In this document: one piece after another, positions 37,571 to 48,617 of the stretch | Position numbering within the stretch: position 1 is the first letter of the stretch | Layout: each line of letters opens with the position of its first letter | Assembly (NCBI GenBank): GCA_019321725.1 | Contig: CM033105.1 | Location: forward strand, 10,801,632 to 10,865,631 | DNA length: 64,000 nt | Direction: 5' to 3' | Source of the DNA: Paulownia fortunei | Lineage: Eukaryota; Streptophyta; Magnoliopsida; Lamiales; Paulowniaceae | Notes under the pieces: generated by a model | Told to the model about the DNA's origin: nothing | The model's input: the letters and a program-made list of their open reading frames with translations, nothing else | Database searches by the model: none | Translations under genes and position numbers: made by a program

Positions 37571-37982
37571 AAATAGTGGGCCAAATTATCTATAGAAATT
37601 AATTAGAAAAGAAATATTTAGGCTCCTCTTCTATTTTAATTGCATCAATGGATATTGGGTCTCATAATATTGATCAATCATTGAATAATTCTTTTTCTAA
37701 TAGTGTCGAGTTAAATCTAGCTCTAATAAGTCTTCGATTGTTAATTTGTTCGAGGATAATCCAATTCAAAATGCTTCTCCAAGTGTTGCAGTAGGTCAAA
37801 ATCCAACCATGAATGTAACTACTGAATAATTATTTCCATCGGCGGTAATATCAAACAATCAAGTTCACGGTAATGCCAAAAATTTAATGCATTTGGAGCA
37901 TGCTAATTAGATTGGGCATCTTTTATACTCTTGTATTTGTAAAATAATATTTTTCAAATCATATTAATAAAATAGGTAATTT

Positions 37983-38880
37983 TTGTTTAGCCTTATAGGT
38001 CACAACCTCTCCATCTACTCCAATCTTTTGTTTGTAGACCCATTTACATCCAATAGGAATAATTCCCTTAGGTGTGTCCACCAAGATCTAAATCCATGTT
38101 GGAGTATTGAGTCTATTTTAGAAGGCATAGCTTCATGCCATTTTCTCAAATCGAAGTTAGACATCGTATCATTATAGCTTCTTGGATCGATATCTAAAAG
38201 AACATCCTTCTTATTGTTCTCAAAACAAAAGGGCATACCTTTCTGCCTATCTCGAGATCCAACTAGGTCTTAAAGTTTGTGTACTTGAAGTTTAGAAGTT
38301 AAGGGTTCAGTCACTATTGCCTCTCATGGAAGTGTTTATGGCTCTTGAATTTCTTTAAGCTCCATAACCTTGCTCTTTCTATCAAATAGAAATTTCTTTT
38401 CCTAGAAGGTGTCATTCCTCGAAACAAACACCTTTTGTTTCGAGGGGTCATAGAAGTAGCATCCAATAAATTCTTTTGGGTACCCCACAAACTTACATAA
38501 GATGGATCTCACATCCAACTTATCTCCTACTTGTTGCTTCACTTAAGCAAGGCACCCGCATACCCTAAGGTATTTGTAAGAGAGGCTTTTGCCATACCAC
38601 ATCTCATATAGTGCTTTACGTAATGACTTTGATGGCTCTCTATTAAGTAAGAATGCTACCATTTCTAAAGCATAGCTCTAAAATGAAGAAGAAAGCTCAG
38701 TGTAACTCATCATGGATGGAACCATGTTAAACAAAGTTTGATTCTTTCACTCGGCTACCCATTGAGTTGAGGCATGCCAGATGGACTCCACTGGGAGGGA
38801 ATCCTATTCTCCCATAAATAATCAATGAACTCACTACCCAAGTATTCTCTTCCTCGCTCAGATCGAAGAGTTTTGATTCA
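37983..38880 (-). pseudogene. Copia integrase-to-RT fragment (minus), inverted partner of 38896-39850
   Basis: Minus-strand text is collinear with A and E from the integrase core (SDRG..EYLGSEF-like at 38870) through CGMAKA, KLD-like and the RT start to KWRGCDL-like at 37985, with many stops. Recognisable peptides include DIDPRSYNDTMSNFDLRKWH at about 38130-38200. It covers nearly the same part of pol as the plus-strand fragment to its right. Confidence 0.7.
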
Positions 38881-38907
38881 CAAATGGTGATTGTGAATCA
38901 CCATTTG
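38881..38907. repeat. Perfect hairpin at the junction of two inverted copia fragments
   Basis: CAAATGGTGATT at 38881-38892, spacer GTG, and AATCACCATTTG at 38896-38907: 12-bp arms with a three-base loop. The right arm belongs to the copia text encoding (S)PFVG. The left arm is its inverted copy with no counterpart in the left fragment. Confidence 0.9.
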
Positions 38908-39850
38908 TTGGATAAGTAGAGCATGTTGCTAATCCATTAAATTTGATCCATATAGATGTATGTGGGCTACTAAGTGTTAGTACCACAAGGAACTACTGTT
39001 ACTTTATGAAAGGTTCAAAGAATTCAGGCATGAAGTGGAGAAACAAACTGACCGTAGTATCAAAATCATGAGATCTGATCAACGAGGTGAATACCTAGGT
39101 AAAGAGTTTCTTGATAATCTAAAGAGAATAGGATTCTCTTGTAGTGGACTCCGCCCGACACACCTCAATTCATATGGTAGCCGAGGGAAGAAACCTACTT
39201 TGTTGGACATGGTTCAGTCCATGATGAATTTCACTAGGCTTCTCTTTTATTCTAAAGCTATGTTGCGAAAATAGCGACACTACTATTAAATAGAGTGTCA
39301 TCTAAGTTGTTGCCCAAAACACATAAGAGATGTGGTGTGGCAAGACTCCATCTTACAAATATCTTAGGGTAAGGGGTTGCCCTACTTATGTGAAGCAGCC
39401 AGTAGGAGATAAGCTGGATAAGAGATCCATTTTATGTAAGTTTGTAAGGGTATCCAAAAGAATCCATTGGATACTTTTTCTGTGGTCCCTTGGAACAAAA
39501 GATATTTGTTTCAAGGAATGCCACCTTCGTTGAGAAGGATTTTATGCTATATAGAAATAGTGAGGTTGTAGAACTTGAAGAGATTCAAGAGCCAAAAAAA
39601 TGTCCCACAAGAAGCAATGGTGCCTCTACCGCCTAAAACTAGCACTTCTAACACACAACATCGTAGGAGATCTAAAAAGATCTCGAAGCAAACTGAGAGG
39701 TATGGCTTCTTGTTAGAGAACAACAAAGAGGAGCTTTTTTTAGTTAATGATCCAAGGAACTATAGAGAAGCAATGTTTGTCATCAACTTAGAAAGATGGC
39801 GAGAGGCCATGCCATCCAAGATGGACTCCATGTACTCCAACAAATTATAG
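38896..39850 (+). pseudogene. Copia pre-integrase/integrase-to-RT fragment (plus)
   Basis: Plus-strand frames read PFVG.VEH, LIHIDVCGLLSVS (about 38935-38985), MEKQTDRSIKIMRSDQRGEY with KEFLDNLK (39035-39130), MWCGKTPSYKYLRVRGCPTY and VKQPVGDKLDKRSILCKFV (39330-39450), then the linker and REAMFVINLERWREAMPSK (39740-39815). Frameshifted several times. It ends at about 39850 where a gypsy gag in the opposite orientation begins. A deletion removes much of the text between 38985 and 39005. Confidence 0.75.
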
Positions 39851-40330
39851 AAAAATTTTGAATTTTTCTTTTCAAAGCATTAGTTTTATGAGTTGGAAAG
39901 AACGTTTTCAAAAATTCAGTTTGCATATCTTGCCAAGTGCCAATTGACCTAGGTCTTAAAGAATTAAACCAAGTTTTTACTTTATCTTTTAAAGAAAAAA
40001 GAAATAATTTGAGCTTAATCTTATTTATACAAATTTGATCAACAAAAGTGGCACATACTTCATTAAATTCTTTCAGATTCAAGTAAGGGTTTTTAGAGTC
40101 TAAACCAAGGAAACTAGGAAGTAAAGGGATCATACCTAGCTTGAATCAAAAGTTATTTGCATTGAGAGGAAAAATAAAATAAGAAGGAGAAGAATTTTGA
40201 AGAGGTTGCAAGTAATAACACATGGTACGCACCTATTGATTCTCATTTTCATCCTGTATACTTTTATTTCAGCCATGATGGAAGTGTGTGGAGGTAACTC
40301 AAATAAATTTTCTAATAAAGTTTCAAAATT
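39845..40330 (-). pseudogene. Gypsy gag (Retrotrans_gag, Tat/Athila-like), fragment
   Basis: The minus-strand stretch 39845-40133 reads IPLLPSFLGLDSKNPYLNLK, EFNEVCATFVDQICINKIKL, LFLFSLKDKVKTWFNSLRPR and TWQDMQTEFLKTFFPTHKTN, the capsid core (retrotransposon Gag family) of plant gypsy elements with long LTRs. Upstream text to about 40330, with stops, reads like the preceding N-terminal linker (YLQP, PSYFIFPLNANNF). About 100 codons of the domain remain; the rest is replaced by the copia fragment. Confidence 0.8.
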
Positions 40331-40437
40331 ATTTCTAAAAAAACACCTACGATACCATATAACCATATAATCGTAAAGAAAATAAACACATAATATTTAC
40401 AAAGGAAAAATATTTACAAACCTGAATACTTACCTCG

Positions 40438-40458
40438 CCTTCCCCAACAACAGTGCCA
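40438..40458 (-). other. Primer-binding site, tRNA-Asp-like, of the Tat-type gypsy element
   Basis: The minus strand reads TGGCACTGTTGTTGGGGA, matching with a few transitions the TGGCGCCGTTGCCGGGGA site used by many plant Tat/Athila-type gypsy elements. It lies about 110 bases upstream of the recognisable gag text. Confidence 0.7.
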
Positions 40459-40462
40459 AAAG

Positions 40463-42090
40463 CTTGCCACAACTTTAAAGTTGTAAACCCAAGTCCAGTT
40501 GTGTCAAGTAATAAATTTCTTGTGAGTCTAAGGTCGATCCATAGGGAAGTTGTTTGAAGATTTCAGGATTATATTTCTATAAAAAAGATGGGCTTTATGT
40601 GGTTTAAAATAAAAAAAATATGTGATAACTAAAAAAAATCGAAGTAATAAAAGCACTGAGAATTAGAGATCCGCTCTTGAGTTTTGGATAGATGAATGAT
40701 TATTTATTCTTTTTACCTCTTATAATTGTCACTATTGGAATCCATACATAATGAAGGTTCCAATGAAAATATGTCATCAAATAGCTCATGCAATAAGGTA
40801 ATCATGATATTGTCGTACTATTTACAAATTATCTCTTAACGCCAACACTTATATATGGAATCAAGTATTTATGCACACTTTTATCTATAACAAATCAAGA
40901 TTTCACGTTAGCGGTTGGTGTAGTAAGACTAAATGTCTATCTAAATAAACTCAAGTATTTGTTGTGCCATTAGTGATACATAAATCAAGAATCATCACAA
41001 AATAAGTAGGGTTTAGATCAAAAACTAAAACAATAATACAACATACTTAAATATTATCTACCTTTATAACCGTTCCTCTTTCTCCATCAAGAGGTTCACC
41101 CTTTTTCCTCAGTAAAATGAAATTTAGAAAGATATAATAAAAGTAAAAAATGTTAAAAATAGAAAAGAAGCTAGAGAATACGTTTCTATTGCTACTAGAA
41201 AACTTACATTACTACTAGAAAACTTAGTTTAAAGAAACCCTCAACCCCCCCACTCTTACAAACTTAATACATGGCCTATTTATAGTACTTGGAATATGCT
41301 AGAGGCCAAACATATAATAGAGGAGTTAAACAATCAAGTGGTATGCTAGTTGTCAATAGTTGGTAAGTTGTTACACCAAATCCTCTAAATTTTGATCTAC
41401 CTGATTGAATTAACTTCTTAGGCTAGATACAACCAGATTTTGATGATAAGTAAACAAAATAACTTGTAAATATTTCTATGATGATATATTTGCATATGTC
41501 ATTTGTCAAATTTGACTACCGGATAAGGGAGATATGGTCAAATTACCAGATCATGTTCAAGAGCCATCCTTCAACATCAGCAACATATTGATTCATGTTT
41601 ATTGACCATCTTGACATATTTTCTCACCATCTTGTCTTCATCAAACTTATTTATCTACCTCTTTCTATAACATATCCAAATTTCAGCCCAAAAGAAATTT
41701 TAGTTTAAGAGATATGACATAATTGGTAAAATATGTCAGAACTGGGCTTAACTCTGATCCGAATTTTTGGTGATCTATTTTGTACAACAACTTGTAATCT
41801 AACTTCTTTGATCTTTTCACATTTAGTATGAGATCTAAAGTTTGCATGAACTTATAGATGAATGACTTATCAATCCATAGCCTCAAGAATTAATCTGAAA
41901 CCATTTCTAAATAAATTGTTATGCCAGTTTCTCTAAAACCTGCACAAAAGAAGATAGAACTTTTTAATCTCATTTTTTTATGTTGATTTTCCATTTTATT
42001 CCTACAACATAAAAATGCTTTAATTATGAGTTCCAATGACAATTTCAAAGTGAAAATAATTATATAAATCCTAATTAATTGTACACTTTT
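40463..42090 (-). mobile_element. LTR of the Tat-type gypsy element (boundaries approximate)
   Basis: Begins beside the primer site with TTGCCACAACTTTAAAGTTG. It has the familiar GTGAGTCTAAGGTCGATCCA segment at about 40520-40540 and a minus-strand TATAAATAGG (41275-41284). The upstream limit in the element direction is unclear because Tekay-like LTR text begins at about 42090. The part from 40767 onward is duplicated at 13315. Confidence 0.55.
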
Positions 42091-42823
42091 CAGTGTTCAT
42101 CAGGAAGACAAGAGGTAGACCTCTGGTGGTTATGAGAGGATGGCGCACTCGACTGTGTCAATTTGAGATTGGCCATTTGATTTTTGATATTGTGTAAAAC
42201 TCTTTTCAGTACATAGTAGATGGACCAAGGTCCATATGAAAAGAATGATTTTGAGTGAAATATTTTCATTCATGAGTACACATTTCTAGTATGATATCTT
42301 GGAAATGAACTATACGATGTTTCAAACTCGTATTATACTTTTAGCATGCATGAGTTTCATGTACTAGGTGTTAGCTCACGTATTTTTCTCCCTATTCTTA
42401 TTTTGTTCATATAAAGAAGGTTCTAGGGCCTTTTTTACTACAATGTAATTATTCTAATCACCTTGTTGATTTAAGAATTACAACTGCACTCCCATATTCC
42501 AGATTAGAATTAGAACTATAATTTATACAAAGATATATTTATGGCTAGGCCTGTGGTGTGGATACCAATAGAGGGGCTACATGTGGAGTCCTTTTGATTG
42601 AATACCCAATAATATCACTAACCCAGAAAATATTTCTTATTTCTATCACATTTATTGGTCTTCTCTATTTTAGTACAACCTCAAAGTTTTGAATAGATAC
42701 AAGGACACCTTCTTAAGAAAATTACTAGTAGCAAAATAAATATTGTATTACATAACCGAAAGATCGCATTTACTCAATCGAATAAATAATTTCTACTTCC
42801 TTAAAGTTTCCAAGATCATATTG
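40767..42823 (-). repeat. 2,057-bp segmental duplication, copy 2
   Basis: Equivalent to 13315-15371. Here the block sits in its apparently original context: the Tat-type LTR continues on the left to its primer site, and the Tekay-type internal region continues on the right, collinear with elements B and C, to 44018. Confidence 0.85.
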
Positions 42824-44018
42824 AAAGGTGAATCATATTTCTCCTCATTATACACTAAGATATCATCAATGAATATCACCCCAAACATACCCATATAGAA
42901 TCATCAAACACATTATTCATCATGTATATCAAATAATTAGGGCATTAGTCAACCCAGTAGCACAACAAGAAATTCATAATTAATTCAAACTTAAAATCAT
43001 TCCTCAAGATCACAGTAGCTCATTTTAATTTATCAAATAAAACTTAATATGAAAATATGTACTTATTATAAATTATTACTCAATTCAGTTGCAATAAAAA
43101 AAATACATAACCTCAAGATTCGATAAACCTCAAGTGAATATGAAGTGGAGCTTGTTTAGGAGAATTACTAAACCTTAATGCCTTGCCCAACATTATAACA
43201 ATATCACTTAAGGTTCATCGAATTCCAATAGGTGTATATGATAAACTAAAAGAGAGATTAGATTTGTTCTTACAACTATATCCAGGATAAAATCAATTGG
43301 TTAGTCAATAGCATGCCTGAAAACTTCTTTTCAACATGTATCAAGAGATCTGAGATCACACAAATGGATTTTTAGTAATCTTGGTCATTTTTAAAAATTC
43401 TAACACAACCCAAAGATAGATAATAACTCTTTCTTACAACTCTCTTTCATGGTATAAAATTATAATTTGACAATCTTCCTTATTTTCTTCAAATAGTAAA
43501 CATTTTCCTACTATGGCCTCCATAAAATTTCTAAATTTTCTTCACCTAGAATTTAAAAGTCTTAATAATCCTGAAATAATCCACCATGCATAATTCTCAA
43601 TAAATCAATCAACACAAAAGGTTATATCATAATCCTAGCTAATATAACAAAATTAACCTAGAGCTCTTAAAATCTAATTAGTTGATCTTGAACCTCAAAA
43701 AGGAATTAAAACATTGTAATTGACCTCATATATATATCAAGTACCCTATCCAGTCTTATTACATAGGTAGTGGATAATAGAGAATATGTAGCTCTAAAGA
43801 TAGAATACCAACCATAAAATTTGTACCTGTTACTACTGATGAGTCTGCCTCAACATGATTTTATACAATATCTTAAAACACATGGCCAATATTATTCATG
43901 AAATACAAAATGAATTATACAACAAATAAAACTTACTAGCATGGTTGTGCTCCACTAGTTTCACAGATCATGTACATGGACAGTCTACAAAACCACAAAC
44001 CGGGCTCTGATACCACTC
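42560..44018 (-). mobile_element. Gypsy (Del/Tekay-like) element G, internal region from RT to primer site
   Basis: Minus-strand text collinear with the first part of internal regions B (45368-46790) and C. The RT catalytic motif (VIFIDDIL) can be read at about 42870-42890, followed by a TAG at the same place as in B and C. The region where B and C have TGA reads TCA here. The region from 43000 to 44000 is decayed protease/gag without usable frames. Confidence 0.75.
44004..44015 (-). other. Primer-binding site of gypsy element G
   Basis: The minus strand reads TGGTATCAGAGC, identical to the sites of B and C, three bases from the LTR stub that starts at 44019. Confidence 0.9.
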
Positions 44019-44050
44019 TGTAACACCCCCCAACACTAAATATAGATATT
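44019..44050 (-). mobile_element. Gypsy G 5' LTR stub (32 bases)
   Basis: TGTAACACCCCCC...CTAAATATAGATATT matches the reverse complement of the last bases of LTRs B and C and then stops at the rDNA. Confidence 0.85.
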
Positions 44051-44227
44051 GGCGGACGCTTCGTTGAGTTTTCCTTGGCGCGTGCCGCGCCGGGGTTCGT
44101 TAGCCCGCACGGCTCGCGCTCGCGCGCGCGCCGGCGGGGATGGGGCCGCGTCGGGAGGGTCTCCCCCCCTCGCCGCGGCCCCGATGTGGTTAAACACGTG
44201 TTCGCGGTCTGCTTTGCAGGTTTCGAC

Positions 44228-44319
<92 letters not shown>

Positions 44320-44370
44320 GGGCAGCGAACCGCCCACGTCGCCTCGATCCGAACACTTCACCGGACCATT

Positions 44371-44418
<48 letters not shown>
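44051..44418 (-). pseudogene. Nuclear rDNA fragment: 18S 3' end plus start of ITS1
   Basis: Minus-strand text from 44418 to 44228 is the 3' end of 18S rRNA, ending CGTAGGTGAACCTGCGGAAGG then ATCATTG. From 44227 to 44051 it is ITS1 (TCGAAACCTGCAAAGCAGAC..., with the conserved angiosperm GCGCCAAGGAA). The 18S part lacks about 27-30 bases that in all eukaryotic 18S genes contain the universal GTACACACCGCCCGTC segment of the decoding centre: CCATTCAA joins directly to AGGGCAGG at about 44371. It is therefore a dead fragment. It has no other rDNA attached and is flanked by truncated gypsy LTRs in opposite orientations. GC content is far above the surroundings. Open frames here (43936-44229, 44049-44285, 44075-44452) are not genes. 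Confidence 0.95.
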
Positions 44419-45367
44419 TACTAGTAAGCTTATACGGTTTAATTTGATTTGATCAAGTTATTTTAAAAGTATATATTTGTAAATTAGCATACTTGGGATA
44501 TTAGACATGATATAATGTGATTTAAGTGTCATATTACAATGCCCATATGTGCATATGATTTTAGAAATGCAAACTAGATATTTCTTTAAGAATCGGATGC
44601 GAATCGGTTTGGAGATCCAATAAACGGACATAGGAATTACCTATGGAAATGAATGGTGATTAAGATAGGTTGCAACTAAATAAAAATAGGTGAGACACAC
44701 AAGATTAGGGCTGCAAGATAAGGGAGAAAATCAGATTTTGCCATTTACTTGCCACCTCATGCTTTCTTATTAAGCTTAAGCTAACATCTCAAGCTAACAC
44801 CTCAAACCCTTCACCCTTAAGCAACGACCAGACCCTCATTTCAGCCATTTTCATCTTCCAAACACACACCTTAAGGTCTCCAAGTGATCCAAATTGATTC
44901 CAAGTTGAAATAAAAGCAAGAAAAGCAAAGGAGAAGTTATTACCATCAAGTTAACTTCAAAATCTGCATAGGTAACACTTATCTACGGTTTTGTCTTTAG
45001 TTTTCAGATTATTATGAATGGTTTTATTGTTTATTAAGCTTTTAATATCTCTTATAAAAGTGTTAGTAAGTTTTTAGTTAGACTTTGGTGCACAAAGAAA
45101 GGGTTTTTGATGACAAACACTTAATAGGAAATACTTGTGGTAGAAACTGTCATCTTACTATTTTCTTGTGTTTTAGGCTTCAAAAGTGTATGGTATGTTG
45201 AATAAAACCTATAATTATTACCATTTACATGACTATATATTGTGAGTGGGAAAATATTTATTATTTATTGATATGTTGCAGAAAAAAAAAATAATAATGC
45301 ATGCACACAGGCTCTATCATGTTAAATTATACTATATATATAGTTCTGTAGTAATGGGGGTGTTACA
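44419..45367 (+). mobile_element. Gypsy B 5' LTR, truncated and internally deleted
   Basis: Matches 48899-49722 of the 3' LTR, then jumps at about 45240 to the equivalent of 51355 and runs to the terminus TGTTACA (45361-45367). The left 280 bases are lost at the rDNA junction and about 1.6 kb is deleted internally, with AT-rich microhomology at the join. Confidence 0.9.
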
Positions 45368-45370
45368 GAG

Positions 45371-45382
45371 TGGTATCAGAGC
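45371..45382 (+). other. Primer-binding site of gypsy B
   Basis: TGGTATCAGAGC three bases after the LTR terminus. Confidence 0.92.
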
Positions 45383-45648
45383 CCAGTTTGTGGTTCTGTA
45401 GACTGTCCATGTACATGACCTTTGAAACTGGTGGAGCACAACCATGCCAGTAAGTTTTATGTGTTGTATAATTCATTTTATATTTCATGAATAATATTGG
45501 CCATGTGTTTTAAGATTTTGTATAAAATAATGTTGAGGCAGACTCATCAGTAGTAACAGGTACAAATTTTATGGTTGGTATTCTATCTTTAGAGCTACAT
45601 ATTCTCTATTATCTACTACGTATGTAATAAGACTGGATGGGGTACTTG

Positions 45649-45649
<1 letters not shown>

Positions 45650-45682
<33 letters not shown>

Positions 45683-45690
45683 TATATATG
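45650..45690. repeat. (AT)n microsatellite in gypsy B
   Basis: About 19 TA/AT dinucleotides with one phase slip. The equivalent place in C and D (54445, 61004) holds only a short ATATATAT, so the run expanded after these copies separated. Confidence 0.9.
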
Positions 45691-48604
45691 AGGTCAATTA
45701 CAATGTTTTAATTCCTTCTGGAGGTTCAAGATCAACTAAATAGATTTTAAGAGTTGTAGGTTAATTTTGTTATATTGGCTAGGATTATGATATAACCTAA
45801 TGTGCTGATTGATTTATTGAGAATTATGCATGGTGGATTATTTCAGGATTATTAAGACTTTTAAATTTTAAGTGATGAAAATTTAGAAATTTTATGGAGG
45901 CCATAGCAGGAAAATGTTTACTATTTGTAGAAAATAAAGAAGATTATCAAATTATAATTTTATACCGTGTAAGAGAGTTGTAAGAAAGAGTTATTATCGA
46001 TCTTTAGGTTGTGTTAGAATTTTTAGAAATGACCAAGTTTACTAAAAATTCATTTGTGTGATCTTAGATCTCTTGATACATGTTGAAAAGAAGTTTCTAG
46101 GCATGTTATTGATTAACCAATTGATTTTATCCTGGATATAGTTGTAAGAACAAATTCAATCTCTCTTTTAGTTTATCATATACACCTATTGGAATTCGAT
46201 GAACCTTAAGTGATATTGTTATAATGTTGGGCAAGGCATTAAGGTTTAGTAATTCTCCTAAACAAGCTCCACTTCATATTCACCTACAAGAAAGATGAAT
46301 CTTGAGGTTATGTATTTTTTTTTATTGCAACTGAATTGAGTAATAATTTGTAATAAGTACAGATTTTCATATTAAGGTTTATTTGATAAATTAAGATGAT
46401 CTACTGTGATTTTGAGGAATGATTTTAAGTTTGAATTAATTATGAATTTCTTATTGTGCCACTGGATTGACTAATGCCCTAATTATTTTGATATACATGA
46501 TGAATAATGGGTTTGATGATTCTATATGGGTATGTTTGGGGTGATATTCATTGATGATATTTTATTGTATAATGAGGAGAAATATGATTGACCTTTCAAT
46601 ATGATCTTGCAAACTTTAAGAAAGTAAAAATTATTTGTTCGATTTAGTAAATGCGAGCTTTCGGTTATGTAATACAATATTTATTTTGGTACTAGTAATT
46701 TCTTAAGAAAGTGTCCTTGTAACTATTCAAAACTTTGAGGTTGTATTGAAATAGAGAAGACCAATAAATGTGATAGAAATAAGAAATTTATAATTACTTA
46801 AAGAGAATTGAATTGAGCTTCAGTAGCGACTCCAACTTTAGATATAAGTTATTTAATGTGTATAGTGGTTTATCTCATTGTATTTTGGTATATGTTTGAT
46901 ATAATATAGAAAAATTACTCGAAACTCTTTGAGTTAATTAGATTATTTATGTAATACTACATGTTACATTACAAAACCGAAGTACTTGAAATATCTATTA
47001 CTTAAAAGGAGTTTAATCTGAAGAAAGGATATATATTATTAGTAACTGAATATATTGTATGATCCATATAACAACAAATGTCATTGGAATGAAATATCTC
47101 AATAGACTAATATTCAAAGAAATTTTACATCATAAACTATTATGGGAGTTGAAGGTTGTATAGAGGATGAATTAGAGTAAGCGGTGAATTATCTATTTAT
47201 TAATATTTTTGTAAGACTAATTTTGTTTGATCCAATTCCAAATGCTCAAAATAAGGTCGATGAAAGGTTAGGATTAAGATGAAAGGTAGAAAAGTCACTT
47301 AATAAGAGAGAGGTGCGAAAATGAGGGATACGAAATTACAAGACTAAGTTTTAGGTAATGATCATGTACCTTTTTATTTGTTTTATTTAGTGGTATGAAT
47401 GATGTTTGTGATCTCAAGAAAATGTACGGATATCGGATACTAGACGAGCTATTATGGAATATATCGTGAATATTTGGTTTCCCACAAAAAAAAGGGATAT
47501 ATGTAAAAGTTCATATGTTGGAATGACTTAGTTCTGCTTTTATTTTCAGGTGGAAATGGGAAGGCATTCAGAAATTTTGTACATGATAATGGAATTGGGT
47601 TATTGTTCATAGGTTATCTGAATATGCTCATTCTTTCTCAATTTACCTTAGGTATTCCATGAAAATCTATGGAAAGACAAATGTATAGGAAGCAGTTAGA
47701 CTTTATGGTTTATTAGTTCTGATGTAGATTTAAGGTCTTTGTCTACTTCCTAGAAGATCTTACTTCAGGTATTGGTAACAAAATTATATTTTAGTATTGT
47801 GATCATCAATGCATCAATGGGCAACCAGGACCAACAAATTAGGCTTTCCAAGATATGCTTAGAGATTGTGCATTAGATTATTGATATTAATTGAGAAAAT
47901 TGTTTCTTGGGAGGAATTTCTTATCACAACAGTGATAAGGCTACTTGGATAGTTCTCTAAAAGGCATTGTAGGATAGAAAATTTAGGTCATCATTTTATT
48001 GAAATGAAATTGGTGTTCTTTTAGGTTGAATATGGTTTGGGAAATGATAGAAGTGGTAGAACAAATTGCTAATGTGTGGAAACACGTTAGAGGTGACCCT
48101 AGAGTTATGCATATTAAAGAGGAATATCGTTGCAATTTATGATAGGGGATCAATTTTTTTGAAGTTGTCTCCAATGAAATGGATTATGCGGCTTGGGGAA
48201 AATTTTTTTTGGGATGTTACATACAAACTTGATCCTAGGTACATTGATTTATTTTGCATTACTGAGAAAATTGAGAAAATTATCTGTAAACTCGACCTTT
48301 TTGCATCAATGTCTTAAGTTCACAATGTGTTTCATGTGTTCATTTTAAGGAAGTATATCATAAATCTATATCATCTATTGAAAAGGGACCAATAGAACTA
48401 AATTGAGGTCGGAGATATGAATAAAGACCTATAGAGATTCTAGTAAGGGATGTAAAGTAACTTCAAAATGAGAATATCTCATTAGTTAAAGTACAGAGTA
48501 AAAGTCAATCAACAGAAGAAGCTATTTGGGAAATGGAGGATGAAATGAGAACTAAGAATCCTGAACTTTTTCGGTAAGTGAAATTTCGGGGACGAAATTT
48601 TTAT

Positions 48605-48617
48605 AAGGAGGGGAGGA
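48605..48617 (+). other. Polypurine tract of gypsy B
   Basis: AAGGAGGGGAGGA immediately before the 3' LTR TGTGATACCC. C has AAGGAGGGAAGGA at 57543-57555. Confidence 0.9.

Larger units (their letters stand above)
45368..48617 (+). mobile_element. Gypsy B internal region (Del/Tekay-like), decayed
   Basis: About 3.25 kb, short for an autonomous chromovirus. RT is recognisable at 46430-46660 (VIFIDDILLYNEEKYD then stop; LQTLRK stop KLFVRFSKC), with stops TGA at 46589 and TAA at 46625. Integrase C-terminal text (VHNVFHVFILRKYI) follows at about 48310-48365, and a chromodomain-like tail (STEEAIWEMEDEMRTKNPEL) at 48520-48575, ending just before the polypurine tract. Gag, protease and most of RNase H/integrase are unreadable. 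An AT dinucleotide run is at 45650-45690. The internal region of C has the same plan. Confidence 0.82.

Noticed and set aside
44049..44452. Arginine/alanine-rich open frames
   Set aside because: They are translations of GC-rich ITS1/18S rDNA, which is not protein coding.
48520..48617. The stop after ...NPELFR in gypsy B and the same in C as a shared nonsense mutation
   Set aside because: It lies where pol of this group normally ends, so it is probably the natural terminator; only the RT stops were used as evidence.
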